Assembly: GCF_003664125.1 (NCBI RefSeq)
Contig: NZ_RCCP01000001.1
Location: 558,001-622,000 of the forward strand
Direction: 5' to 3'
Length of the DNA stretch: 64,000 bases
From: Planococcus citreus
Lineage (GTDB): Bacteria; Bacillota; Bacilli; Bacillales_A; Planococcaceae
Shown: one piece after another, positions 50,936 through 59,348 of the stretch
Numbering within the stretch: position 1 is the stretch's first letter
How the letters are laid out: the number at the start of each line of letters is the position of its first letter
Notes under the pieces: model-generated
Seen by the model: only the letters and a program-made list of their open reading frames with translations
Databases searched by the model: none
What the model was told of the DNA's origin: nothing
Translations under genes and position numbers: made by a program

Positions 50936-51808
50936 ATGAGATTAGGATATGCATGCATGAACACCGAGCTGAAAACGGTTTTTCGCACATTGCGTCTAGC
51001 CACAGCCGAAAAAGAAGGCGTCGAAAAGATCAAAGAATTGACCATCCAAAATATGGAAACCACATTAGAAGTCATTCGCTGGAATTTGGAGCAGGGCATT
51101 CTTTTTTACCGCGCTTCAAGTTCCATCGTCCCCTTATCGACACACCCAATCAATGATTGGCGCTGGTGGGAAGATGAAGATTTTTTGGCGATAGCTGGAG
51201 AGATCCGCCGATTGGTAGATGAACACGGAATACGCGTTTCTGTACATCCAGGTCAGTACACGGTGTTGAATTCACCTAAACCTGAAGTAGTCCGGAAATC
51301 GATTGAAGACCTTGAATACCACGACAAATTGATTCAATTGCTCGGCGGCACAGACATCATCCTGCACACAGGCGGGGCATATGGCGATAAAGAAACTGCC
51401 AAACGGCGTTTTGCCGATAATTATTTGATGTTGTCCGATAGCATCCGTCAGCGATTGAGGCTCGAAAATGATGACAAAACTTTCACATTGCGCGATGTGC
51501 TCGATGTGCATGCCATGTGCAAGGTGCCGATTTGCTTCGATATTCACCACCATAATTGCAATAATGACGGGGAGCCGGTTGATTTCTCGGAAATCCTGGC
51601 TACATGGGAAGGATACGGCCGCCCGAAAATCCACATCAGCACCGGCCGTGAAGGATTTACCGACCTGCGTCACCATGACCTCATCTCAGAAGAGGATTTT
51701 GCTGAATTGCTGAAGCTTGTCGAAGGCTATGAAGTCGATATCATGTTTGAAGCGAAGCTGAAGGAACAAGCGGTGTTGCCGTTTCTTCACAAACTCCAAA
51801 ACCAATAG
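50936..51808 (+). CDS. uvsE: UV damage endonuclease UvsE
   Basis: A 290-residue TIM-barrel UV-damage endonuclease. It begins MRLGYACMNTEL and carries the metal-site segments VHPGQYTVLNSP, LHTGGAYGDKE, DVLDVHAMCKV, CFDIHHHNCN and MFEAKLKE. It nicks DNA 5' to pyrimidine dimers. I chose the ATG at 50936 after GGGAGGAG; the family starts here. A strong bidirectional terminator follows. Confidence 0.95.
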   Translation: MRLGYACMNTELKTVFRTLRLATAEKEGVEKIKELTIQNMETTLEVIRWNLEQGILFYRASSSIVPLSTHPINDWRWWEDEDFLAIAGEIRRLVDEHGIRVSVHPGQYTVLNSPKPEVVRKSIEDLEYHDKLIQLLGGTDIILHTGGAYGDKETAKRRFADNYLMLSDSIRQRLRLENDDKTFTLRDVLDVHAMCKVPICFDIHHHNCNNDGEPVDFSEILATWEGYGRPKIHISTGREGFTDLRHHDLISEEDFAELLKLVEGYEVDIMFEAKLKEQAVLPFLHKLQNQ

Positions 51809-51810
51809 CA

Positions 51811-51855
51811 AAAACCGCCTGGACAGCCGTCAATCGGCTATCCAGGCGGTTCTTT
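51811..51855. terminator. Bidirectional terminator between uvsE and the sensor kinase
   Basis: AACCGCCTGGACAGCCG / CGGCTATCCAGGCGGTT stem of about 17 bp with one mismatch and a 5-base loop. Confidence 0.93.
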
Positions 51856-53123
51856 TATTCAGCCGGCAATTTCGGAAATTCCAATGTAAATTTAGTTCCT
51901 TTGCCGACTTCCGATTCGACGGTAATATCTCCGCCCATTTGATTGAGTATGCTGTAAGTGACCATGAGACCAAGCCCTGTCCCTTTCGACTTATTGGAGA
52001 AATACGGTTCCCCGAGACGCTTGACTTGTTCTTTCGTCATGCCCACGCCTTCATCTTGGATATGCACACAAACCGTATGGGTAGATGACTCAAGCTCGAC
52101 CTGCAGCCTTCCGCCATCCGGCATCGCTTCAATGCCATTCCGGATAATGTTCACGAGCGCCTGATGGAGTTTTTGGGAATCGCCCAAAATCGGGCTGGCA
52201 GCGTCAGCGCCCTGCACAAAAATTTCAACATTCCTGGCATTGGCATAAGGCGTCATGATTTTGATGACATGGGATAGTTCAGGTTCCACTTCGATGCGTT
52301 TCATTTCACCGTAAGCCGGCTTTGCATAAATCAAATAATCATCGATCAAGTCTTCGGCTACTTTGATTTCTTCCAGGATGGTTTGCTGGAACTCCAACTG
52401 TTTCGCCCGCGGGTATTCGTATTCCTGAAGCAACTGGACAAACCCTTTTACGCTTTGCAGCGGATTGCGCAGTTCATGGGATACGGCCGCAGCGAAATGG
52501 CTGACCGTCTCCATCTTTTCATGGCGCATGAGCGAATTATATAAATACTCCTGTTTCTGCAGATGCTCGATGAGCAAAGCGGTCAAGATGATGATACCGC
52601 CTTGATTTAGCATGAGCATGAGCCAAATGCCGATCAGGTTATGGATCGGATCCCCGAAGAAGAAATAACCTGCAAACAAGTTGAATAACAGGGACGCGAT
52701 TGAAATGGAGAAAACGACTACCGCTTTCCACCACCGATTGACTTTCCTGTAAAGAGGCCCAAGCAAAGGCACGCCGGCCGCTAATAAAAACTGGTTCAGA
52801 ATCGCGATATACATGCCGTCCCCGCCAATGGCTATACGCCCGATAGCCGATACGATGAACAGCACCGCACTGACCAAGGGCCCGCCGTATAAAGCTCCGA
52901 CAATCATCGGTACTTGCCGGAGGTCGAATATATAATCTTCCGTGAGAAATTGGTACGGAAACACCATGCACAGGATGATGGAGATGGAAAACAGGATCGT
53001 CATGGTGATCCTGTGGCTGACGAAGAAGTTTCGCTGCCCGGCTGTCGCGAACATTTGATAGAGGATGATCGGAAAAATGATGAAGAAAATATTATTGATC
53101 ATGCCGGTCATCATCGCTTCCAT
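51855..53123 (-). CDS. Sensor histidine kinase with 5TM (LytS-like) membrane domain
   Basis: A 422-residue membrane kinase. Six hydrophobic segments (about residues 10-185) include FDLRQVPMIVGALYGGPLV of the 5TMR_LYT type. The H-box has H216 in SHELRNPLQS, and the HATPase has NIIRNGIEAMPDG, GVGMTKEQ and GTGLGLMVTYSI. This resembles KinB-type sporulation/phosphorelay kinases. No response regulator is adjacent. The ATG follows GGGAGGTG. Confidence 0.9.
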   Translation of the reverse strand: MEAMMTGMINNIFFIIFPIILYQMFATAGQRNFFVSHRITMTILFSISIILCMVFPYQFLTEDYIFDLRQVPMIVGALYGGPLVSAVLFIVSAIGRIAIGGDGMYIAILNQFLLAAGVPLLGPLYRKVNRWWKAVVVFSISIASLLFNLFAGYFFFGDPIHNLIGIWLMLMLNQGGIIILTALLIEHLQKQEYLYNSLMRHEKMETVSHFAAAVSHELRNPLQSVKGFVQLLQEYEYPRAKQLEFQQTILEEIKVAEDLIDDYLIYAKPAYGEMKRIEVEPELSHVIKIMTPYANARNVEIFVQGADAASPILGDSQKLHQALVNIIRNGIEAMPDGGRLQVELESSTHTVCVHIQDEGVGMTKEQVKRLGEPYFSNKSKGTGLGLMVTYSILNQMGGDITVESEVGKGTKFTLEFPKLPAE

Positions 53124-53192
53124 GGCTGCACCTCCCTTTCCCGTTTCAGATTACTATTATACCGATAATTTCCCCTCACCTTCCAGCTATTT

Positions 53193-53681
53193 TTAACGAT
53201 CTTTATACGGATGGTCAATTGCCGCCCGTATCTTTGTCAAGGTCCGTTCCCTGCGCTTTTTCATTCCGGATAATGTGACGCCATAATGTTTTTGCAATTC
53301 TGTCAGGCTGTAGCCGTCTATATACATCTCTTGAAGCAGCCGCCGTTCTTTCGGGCTCAACAAAGCCGCATCCAGCCAGTCCGGCAACTTTTCAGCCACC
53401 CACTCCACCGCTTCTTCCTCTTCAAGGAATAAATCGGAATTCTTGACCTTCTTGCCTCCTTTTTGGCGCCTTGTCAATTCGTCTTTCATGGCACCTTTAA
53501 TGCTGCGATAGGCAAACGGCGCAAAATGGCCGATTGCCGGATCATGTTTTTCCCACGCTTGCCACAGCGCAATAAACCCTAGTTGGCGGAATGCATCATA
53601 ATCGGTGTAAATATTCAATTTGCGGATAATCGATGAAATCATCGGCGCGTACTGGTCTGCCACTTCCGTAAAAGCTTCCAT
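53193..53681 (-). CDS. Sigma-70 family RNA polymerase sigma factor (ECF/SigH-like)
   Basis: A 162-residue short sigma factor. Region 2 spans about residues 5-75 (AFRQLGFIALWQAWEKHDP, FAPFAYRSIKGAMKDEL), region 4 about 105-158 (LSPKERRLLQEMYIDGYSLTELQKHYGVTLSGMKKRRERTL). An acidic linker joins them. It is divergent from a comK-like gene, 240 bases away, which suggests a competence connection (as with SigH and ComK in staphylococci), but this is inference. Confidence 0.88.
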   Translation of the reverse strand: MEAFTEVADQYAPMISSIIRKLNIYTDYDAFRQLGFIALWQAWEKHDPAIGHFAPFAYRSIKGAMKDELTRRQKGGKKVKNSDLFLEEEEAVEWVAEKLPDWLDAALLSPKERRLLQEMYIDGYSLTELQKHYGVTLSGMKKRRERTLTKIRAAIDHPYKDR

Positions 53682-53861
53682 CTTCTTTTCCTTCTGGACG
53701 TCCTGTTTATTCCCGGGTGAATACAGCTTATGAAAGCTTCCCCGCTGAGTCTAGGTCGGAAAGCGAATAGCAATGCTTTTAAAATTGGATAATAAACCCA
53801 TTTTATAATACTTAAGTTTTTGATAATTTCCATAATAATTACAATTATCTGCATATTACTA

Positions 53862-53890
53862 TTGATTCATTAAAAGAGAAATGATACGAT
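53862..53890 (+). promoter_or_regulatory. Promoter of the comK-like gene
   Basis: TTGATT (53862-53867), 17 bases, TACGAT (53885-53890), with TGA before the -10 box (extended -10). Confidence 0.6.
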
Positions 53891-53921
53891 TTCCACACAA
53901 TGCAAAAAGGAGAGAGACGGA

Positions 53922-54359
53922 ATGAAAAATTGCGGCGATTTGCGGGTTGATCGGGACGTCTTATTCCTCGAATCATGGTACGAGACAGGAAAGCGTTCAC
54001 GCATCACTACTACATACGGTGTCTTCTATTCGCCCGACCCGCTGCTAACTTTGATCGATAAAGCATCCATGTTGTTCGCTATCCCTGACGGCGGACGTGT
54101 AAAGGCTACGCGCCATAACCTCAAGATACATGGGAAGAACATCATTCTATTCTCAAATGGCGGTCTTGCCGCCTACCCGACTCATTCCCCTTGCCAACTG
54201 GGATGTGTATGGATCTTCAATCACCACTATAAACTGGAGGCCATCTCTTCCGTCAGGACACGCATCATTTACGAACGCTTCGGGATCTCCAAAGAAGTCG
54301 ACGCATCTACCCACAACTTATCCAAACAGAGGAAACGGCTGCATGAAATAATTTTTTGA
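53922..54359 (+). CDS. ComK-family competence regulator (short)
   Basis: A 145-residue protein of the ComK family. Matching segments are LTLIDKASMLFAIPDGGRVKA, NLKIHGKNIILFSNGG and the hallmark AYPTHSPCQLGCVWIFNHHY. B. subtilis ComK has 192 residues; this one is shorter at both ends. It should bind K-boxes and switch on DNA uptake genes, although I found no clear K-box in its own upstream region. Strong AAGGAG site; its neighbour is a divergent sigma factor gene. Confidence 0.82.
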   Translation: MKNCGDLRVDRDVLFLESWYETGKRSRITTTYGVFYSPDPLLTLIDKASMLFAIPDGGRVKATRHNLKIHGKNIILFSNGGLAAYPTHSPCQLGCVWIFNHHYKLEAISSVRTRIIYERFGISKEVDASTHNLSKQRKRLHEIIF

Positions 54360-54396
54360 TGATAAACAAGCAGTGTTTCCATCAGCTGCACCCATA

Positions 54397-54446
54397 AAGA
54401 AGCCACGCCGTCTGCCGGCAGAATCCGGCAAACGGCATGGCTTCTC
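54397..54446. terminator. Terminator between comK-like and GyrI-like genes
   Basis: GAAGCCACGCCGTCTGCCGG / CCGGCAAACGGCATGGCTTC, a 20-bp stem with two or three mismatches, followed by TCTTTTTA. Confidence 0.88.
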
Positions 54447-54449
54447 TTT

Positions 54450-54959
54450 TTATGCGGCATGATCAGCGAGCAGCAAAATGAACAACTCAATCACCCAAGC
54501 ATCCTGCGTCTTTTTTTCAAGTGGGTCGGTAATAAAAAAAGCCATATGCCCGTCCCATATCTTCGTTTCAGCTTCGTAACGCAGCGCCGCCGAAAGACCA
54601 TCCCTTTCCAACCAGCCCACCAGCGCGTCTGCAGATGACCAATATTGTTCCGGCGGCCCATTGTGAATTGCATGGGCAAAATCTCCTCCCGGCAAATACC
54701 CCGAAATGATGCGATGATCTTCAGCCATCAACTTTTTTGTCGGAACGCCGACTTCGATCAGCCGCTGGCCATTATCGTCCAAGCACCAGAAGCGGATAAA
54801 CGGCAGCCCAACAGGCGATTCATTACGCGCACTCAACCATGACAATACTTCAGCTGCAAGTTCAGGCGCTTCTCCGATATGGCCTGAAATCCTTGCAGTA
54901 ATGCCGACATATGGCTGTTCCCCACGCGCTTCAATGGTCGGTTCATTTATATAATGCAT
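54450..54959 (-). CDS. GyrI-like small-molecule-binding (effector-binding) domain protein
   Basis: A 169-residue protein. INEPTIEARGEQPYVGITAR, IGEAPELAAEVLSWL, PFIRFWCLDDNGQRLIEVGVP and SGYLPGGDFAHAIHNGP form the repeated SHS2 pattern of the AraC/MarA-type GyrI-like domain, with no DNA-binding part. Such proteins bind drug-like or hydrophobic cations. Strong GAGGGG site; the gene stands alone. Ligand unknown. Confidence 0.87.
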   Translation of the reverse strand: MHYINEPTIEARGEQPYVGITARISGHIGEAPELAAEVLSWLSARNESPVGLPFIRFWCLDDNGQRLIEVGVPTKKLMAEDHRIISGYLPGGDFAHAIHNGPPEQYWSSADALVGWLERDGLSAALRYEAETKIWDGHMAFFITDPLEKKTQDAWVIELFILLLADHAA

Positions 54960-55283
54960 GCAAAAGCCCCTCCCGTTCCATCATTTGCTTTTCCATACCC
55001 GCCTCGAGACTTTTTCAGTCACTAGCTCTTTTGCACTAGCCCGATTGCCATATCATAGATTGAGGGGGGAAGCTTCCATTGCCTAGGGAAGATTTATTAT
55101 ATTTTATTTATTATTTACTGAATTTTCAATCATAAAGATAGTTTTTGTATTGGAACGTGATATAATAAGACTATAAAAACTGATTAAAAAAAGAAATATC
55201 GACATATTATAAGCCTTGAATCATGCAAAGTTTTCCATATACATAAGCCGTCTGCCGGCTAAATCATATAAGGGGTGAGCAGA
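54960..55283. other. Intergenic region upstream of the deacetylase gene
   Basis: About 324 AT-rich bases. An extended -10 box TGATATAAT lies at 55158-55166. I see no RNA gene, no riboswitch and no ORF worth calling; the rest of the region is unexplained. Confidence 0.5.
55158..55166 (+). promoter_or_regulatory. Extended -10 promoter of the deacetylase gene
   Basis: TGATATAAT, an exact TGn-TATAAT element about 115 bases before the gene start, leaving a long untranslated leader. No matched -35 box. Confidence 0.5.
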
Positions 55284-56477
55284 ATGTTATCCAGATGGAG
55301 CAAGTTGCTAGCTATCACGGGATTATTGCTCTTTTCACTGCTGTCGTTCACAGGCCAGGCCGATGCCGCATCCTCTACTTATGTCACGAAAGGCAACACA
55401 ACGAGCAAAGTAGTCGCCTTAACTTTTGATGACGGATCCGATGGAACGAACATCAACAAAATCCTCGACATCCTAAAAACCAATAATGTTAAAGCTACTT
55501 TCTTTCTGACAGGTTCCGGCATTAACCATCACCCGAGCTGGATCCGCAACATCGCCAATGCAGGACACCAGGTCGGCAACCATTCCTACTCGCATCCGGA
55601 CTTCACAAAGATCAGCATTGCCGCTATGCAAAGTGAACTCGCCCGAACGGAAACCGCTTATAAAAACGTCACAAGCAAATCGACCAAACCTATTTTCCGG
55701 GCCCCATTCGGCGCGTCCAATGCGACCGTGTTGAAAGGTGTCGGTGATGCAGGCTACACGCATACCATCCAATGGAATATCGATACCATTGACTGGAGAG
55801 GCTTATCTTCTACCGAAATCACCAATAAAGTCGTCAATAATATCGTGCCAGGATCCATCGTTTTGATGCACACCGGTGCCGGAGCTTCCGGAACCCCCGG
55901 TGCACTCCCAGGCATGATCAGCAAACTGAAAGCGAAAGGCTACAAATTCGTCACCGTTTCCGAGCTGTTGAAATTGCCGCCAACAGGCGGAGCGACTTAC
56001 ACAGTCAAAGCGGGCGACACGCTTTACAGCATCGCCAAAAAATATAATGTCACTGTCGCCGCTCTTGCGAAAGCCAATAACATTACCAATTACAATTTAA
56101 TCCGCGTAGGACAGGTCTTGGTGATTCCAGGCACAACCGCTCCGACACCGCCGCCAGCAACGACCGTCAAGTACACGGTAAAAGCCGGAGATACGCTCTA
56201 TAGCATCGCCAGCAAATATAATACGACTGTTGCAGCTATTGCATCCGCCAATAGAATTACCAATATCAATCTCATCAGCGTCGGGCAAGTCTTGGTCATT
56301 CCGGTCAAACAAGCACCGCCGCCAGTGACGACTGTCAAGTACACAGTGAAAGCCGGAGATACACTTTACAGCATCGCCAGAAAATACAATACGACTGTCA
56401 CTGCCATTGCCAAAGCGAATAACATCACCAACGTCAATTCCATTCGCGTCGGCCAAGTACTGATCATCCCACGCTGA
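55284..56477 (+). CDS. Secreted polysaccharide deacetylase with three LysM domains
   Basis: A 397-residue exported enzyme. Signal peptide about residues 1-29; NodB deacetylase domain about 40-230 with metal ligands D50, H100 and H104 and later motifs [15 protein letters not shown] and IVLMHTG; then three LysM repeats at about 239-282, 297-340 and 352-396 joined by Pro-rich linkers. LysM binds peptidoglycan, so this likely deacetylates cell-wall or chitin-like polymers at the surface. The ATG follows GGGG at 8 bases. Confidence 0.94.
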   Translation: MLSRWSKLLAITGLLLFSLLSFTGQADAASSTYVTKGNTTSKVVALTFDDGSDGTNINKILDILKTNNVKATFFLTGSGINHHPSWIRNIANAGHQVGNHSYSHPDFTKISIAAMQSELARTETAYKNVTSKSTKPIFRAPFGASNATVLKGVGDAGYTHTIQWNIDTIDWRGLSSTEITNKVVNNIVPGSIVLMHTGAGASGTPGALPGMISKLKAKGYKFVTVSELLKLPPTGGATYTVKAGDTLYSIAKKYNVTVAALAKANNITNYNLIRVGQVLVIPGTTAPTPPPATTVKYTVKAGDTLYSIASKYNTTVAAIASANRITNINLISVGQVLVIPVKQAPPPVTTVKYTVKAGDTLYSIARKYNTTVTAIAKANNITNVNSIRVGQVLIIPR

Positions 56478-56492
56478 CATTGAAGGCATAAG

Positions 56493-56517
56493 AAAAAGCC
56501 ATCCTCGGATGGCTTTT
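56493..56517 (+). terminator. Terminator of the deacetylase gene
   Basis: AAAAAGCCATCC / GGATGGCTTTT stem. Nearly the same hairpin recurs at 56751-56786 on the other side of the repeat element. Confidence 0.85.
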
Positions 56518-56519
56518 CC

Positions 56520-56750
56520 AGAGTGTTGAAGAAGTCTGTGATCTGTTATAAATAAAAAAGGAAATCACTTTTTCCACATTCAAAATCAATGTTCTAGCTG
56601 AGTATTTGGAGAAGCGTTCGCTCGACTCCAGTGGATCAGCGAGACGACCGAGACCCCGCAAGGCGCACCGCGACTGAGGAGGCTTGGGCGCGAGCCCACG
56701 GAAAGCGAGCGATAAGCTTCGGAAAATACGGCTTCTTACCATTCTCGACA
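56520..56750. repeat. MITE-like intergenic repeat, copy 2 (short form)
   Basis: A 231-base element sharing its ends and central GC-rich blocks with 11050-11404, including GAGTGTTGAAGAAG at one end and ACGGAAAGCGAGCG at the other. It lacks the roughly 130-base internal expansion of copy 1. It sits between two nearly identical terminator hairpins. Non-coding. Confidence 0.7.
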
Positions 56751-56786
56751 AGCTAAAAAAGCCATCTTCGGATGGCTTTTTTAGCT
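56751..56786. terminator. UUCG-loop terminator, near-copy of the deacetylase terminator
   Basis: AGCTAAAAAAGCCATC / GATGGCTTTTTTAGCT, perfect 16-bp arms closed by a TTCG tetraloop. It serves the convergent DUF4126-like gene. Confidence 0.9.
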
Positions 56787-56820
56787 TTCTTGATTAATAA
56801 AATATTGATTCCACAGCGAA

Positions 56821-57378
56821 TTAAGCCGGGCTTTTCCTATATAAGAAGCGTTTATACAGACGAAAAATAACAATCGCCATTACCAGTAGAAACACGACAG
56901 CCAATGCGGGCACGAAGAAAATCAAAATTGGCGCAATGGTGGCGGTGGCATCCTCTGCAACCGAGACAGCCGGGCCCATCAATGCTGTATCGCTGACCCC
57001 TTTCACTGCCGTCAAGGTCGCATGTGAAGCCGTAGCCACACCCCCTCCTCCGATAATCGCAATCGCCCATTCCAGAAATGGGTTCATATCGCCGATAAAC
57101 GATGCCGTCAGCAAAATTCCCGCAAGTGCCGCGACCGGCGTAGAGATCAATTTCATGAACGATCCAACCGCCGGAATATAATTGACCAGAACCTCAAATA
57201 TCGTGGCTGCACCGAACGCAATGAGTGCCGGCGTGCTGCCAACCCAACTAAACCCTTCAGACAAGGTAACCCAATCCACCCGTTCGAAAATCCCTGTTAT
57301 CAATAATGGGGTGAAAATACGGAATCCGACCGTGGCGCTCAACGCCAGGCCAATCAGAACCGCCATGACCATCTCCAT
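56821..57378 (-). CDS. DUF4126-like membrane protein
   Basis: A 185-residue membrane protein with about five hydrophobic segments, rich in Gly and Ala, with ALSATVGFRIFTPLL at the start and GGGGVATASHATLTAVKG in the middle, typical of DUF4126. Function unknown. GGAGGTGG lies just before the ATG. Monocistronic. Confidence 0.82.
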   Translation of the reverse strand: MEMVMAVLIGLALSATVGFRIFTPLLITGIFERVDWVTLSEGFSWVGSTPALIAFGAATIFEVLVNYIPAVGSFMKLISTPVAALAGILLTASFIGDMNPFLEWAIAIIGGGGVATASHATLTAVKGVSDTALMGPAVSVAEDATATIAPILIFFVPALAVVFLLVMAIVIFRLYKRFLYRKSPA

Positions 57379-57474
57379 TCAACCACCTCCAGAAATCTTC
57401 TTCTTAACGATTCCATACCCTTCTGGAAAATAAACTAACTACATAAGCTGAAACACTCGAGTCTTCTCCACCCA

Positions 57475-57510
57475 AAAAGGATGAAAAGGATATCCCTTTT
57501 CATCCTCGCG
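57475..57510 (-). terminator. Terminator of the second ydaKJ-like unit
   Basis: GGATGAAAAGG / CCTTTTCATCC stem with an ATATC loop and TTTTT in the leftward reading. Confidence 0.82.
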
Positions 57511-57524
57511 CCGAAACAGCTCGA

Positions 57525-58499
57525 TTACTGTTCATGCATCATCATTTGATAATGGATAAAGTCAAAGAAATGCAAATCGCCCGGTAATTCCTCTCCTGCG
57601 AGCGACTCCGCACGCTGAACTACCTGTTTCGCAAATTCCGTTTGCTCGATTCGTTCGAAATACTGCCATAAGTAATAATAGACCGCCAAGGACTCGTAAT
57701 CGACAGTCGGTTTTCCGGTTTCCCGGTCGTACCTCCCGGCCAATTGCCCTTGATTAACCCACTCTTCGGTCAGCCAGTTTTCAAATTCAGGGGATTCGAT
57801 GTCCTGGTCGAAGCGGTTGACCGCAATCAATAATTGGTCGATCATATGGACTTCGCCGCTTTTCACATATTTTTTTTCATCAAAGTCATAGTACTCAGGA
57901 AAAAAAACTTCACTCTCTCCCGTATCCAGCATAGCGAACGATTCAGGAAGCACCGTTATTTCGTCGATGAGGTAGCTGAGCGTAAGCCGATTTCCTGCAA
58001 GCTGATAGGACCAATCATAATAATCAACCGCTGTTCCTTGTTGGTGTTGGCGGTCTTCAATCGCAGATACAATCTGCTGTGAAAGTTTCAAATAAGCTGG
58101 TTCTGCAAATTGTTCTGCTGCACCTTCCAAAGCCGCCGCAATGCGCACATCATCGATCAATGCATTTACATTCGCTTCCTCGTATAGGCGCCAAGGGATA
58201 AACACCTGGCCACCTGTTTCAATCAAGAAACGGTCTTTTAAAATTGCCGCCTGCTCCGCGAAATTTTCTTCGTCTTCAACTTGAAGCAAATACTCCAAAT
58301 ACAAGCCGAGGCTTTCCGATAAATATTCAGAATCCCGATTGTCCGGATAGGCATGGATGACCCCTTCATCATTCACATAATGAGAATCAACCGTTTCCTG
58401 AACCGTCGTCCCTTGCCCGTTGACCATTCCGCACCCCCCTGTCGCCAAGCTACCCAAAAACGCCAACACGAATAATTTATTTCTCTTTAATCGCTTCAA
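57525..58499 (-). CDS. YdaJ-like lipoprotein, copy 2 (GH8-like fold)
   Basis: A 324-residue lipoprotein. Signal peptide with lipobox ATGGC (Cys about 23), then an (alpha/alpha)-barrel-like domain: SEYLSESLGLYLEYLL, ANVNALIDDVRIAAALEG, VDYYDW, LTLSYLID and a closing DLHFFDFIHYQMMM. It is clearly homologous to the protein at 61052-62074 along its whole length, a tandem duplicate in the locus. It resembles B. subtilis YdaJ, a GH8-related polysaccharide-processing protein. TTG start, 4-base overlap with the preceding YdaK-like gene. Confidence 0.82.
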   Translation of the reverse strand: MKRLKRNKLFVLAFLGSLATGGCGMVNGQGTTVQETVDSHYVNDEGVIHAYPDNRDSEYLSESLGLYLEYLLQVEDEENFAEQAAILKDRFLIETGGQVFIPWRLYEEANVNALIDDVRIAAALEGAAEQFAEPAYLKLSQQIVSAIEDRQHQQGTAVDYYDWSYQLAGNRLTLSYLIDEITVLPESFAMLDTGESEVFFPEYYDFDEKKYVKSGEVHMIDQLLIAVNRFDQDIESPEFENWLTEEWVNQGQLAGRYDRETGKPTVDYESLAVYYYLWQYFERIEQTEFAKQVVQRAESLAGEELPGDLHFFDFIHYQMMMHEQ

Positions 58500-59206
58500 T
58501 TGAGTAAACTCCCCATTTCACCGACTGTAGTAATCGCTGTTTTTTTAACTTCGTATGTTGCCGATTCACTCTTTGCACTCATTTTTTGCTCGATTCGTTT
58601 CAATAAAGGCTGAATCGAATCCTCTTCCGTTTCCTTGACCAATACATAAACCGCGCCTTTTCGGCTCGTTACGAGATCCCGCTCCCGAACGATCGATTGC
58701 AGTGCTGCACGCTCCAATTCCGATGTCTGGACAGGGCAGTTGGCAAAAGGGGTCACTTCCATCAACCATGTGCGCTCTTTTCGCTTACTTGTTTTCAACA
58801 TCCATAAAGCCTGTTCGACAAATTCCTGTAACTCCAGCGCACGGAGTTCACCCTCTTTACGCAATAAGAGTTGCCGGTGTTCTTTCAGGCGCTTTGTTTC
58901 TTCCCCCACCAATTTCACTTGGTCAGAAACAACCCAAAGCGAAAATTGAAAAACCGACAACAGGAAATAAGTTCCTATTGAAGTGAGTGAAGCTCCAGGC
59001 TGCTGAAATGCCGTCCCAATCGCCGCAAGCAAGACCAGAAATAGAAAAGCAGGCAGCCATTTTCTCGGCAATAACAAGATAAAAGGGACAGAAAGGAAAG
59101 CAGCCGCTACAGCGTATTCATAGAAGGGCCAACGAAAATAAAGCAATATGATTCCAGAAAGCAATGCTAAGCATATGAAAAAAGGTAAAAATTTCAATTT
59201 ATTCAT
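58496..59206 (-). CDS. YdaK-like membrane protein with degenerate GGDEF domain, copy 2 (I-site kept)
   Basis: A 236-residue protein with membrane segments (about residues 5-100) and a cytosolic degenerate GGDEF domain. The catalytic motif is lost (RKGAVYVLV in place of GGDEF), but the c-di-GMP-binding I-site RERD (RxxD) is kept four residues before it. It is homologous to the protein at 63300. B. subtilis YdaK is a c-di-GMP receptor of this design. It forms a two-gene unit with the YdaJ-like gene, separated from the main locus by a terminator. Confidence 0.82.
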   Translation of the reverse strand: MNKLKFLPFFICLALLSGIILLYFRWPFYEYAVAAAFLSVPFILLLPRKWLPAFLFLVLLAAIGTAFQQPGASLTSIGTYFLLSVFQFSLWVVSDQVKLVGEETKRLKEHRQLLLRKEGELRALELQEFVEQALWMLKTSKRKERTWLMEVTPFANCPVQTSELERAALQSIVRERDLVTSRKGAVYVLVKETEEDSIQPLLKRIEQKMSAKSESATYEVKKTAITTVGEMGSLLN

Positions 59207-59302
59207 TTTATTATCTTCCTCGTAAAATAATTGGTAAAAACTCAAAAAGATATTGAAGTTCATTACCAAAATTATCTTACACTAGCTTGCACAAAAAAAC
59301 TA

Positions 59303-59330
59303 TGGGACAGAGAAATTCTCTGTCCCACTT
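59303..59330 (-). terminator. Terminator between the main ydaKMJL-like locus and the second KJ pair
   Basis: GGGACAGAGAA / TTCTCTGTCCC stem, then a TTTTTTT run further along the leftward reading. Confidence 0.85.
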
Positions 59331-59348
59331 TCTTTTTTCTAAACTCAC

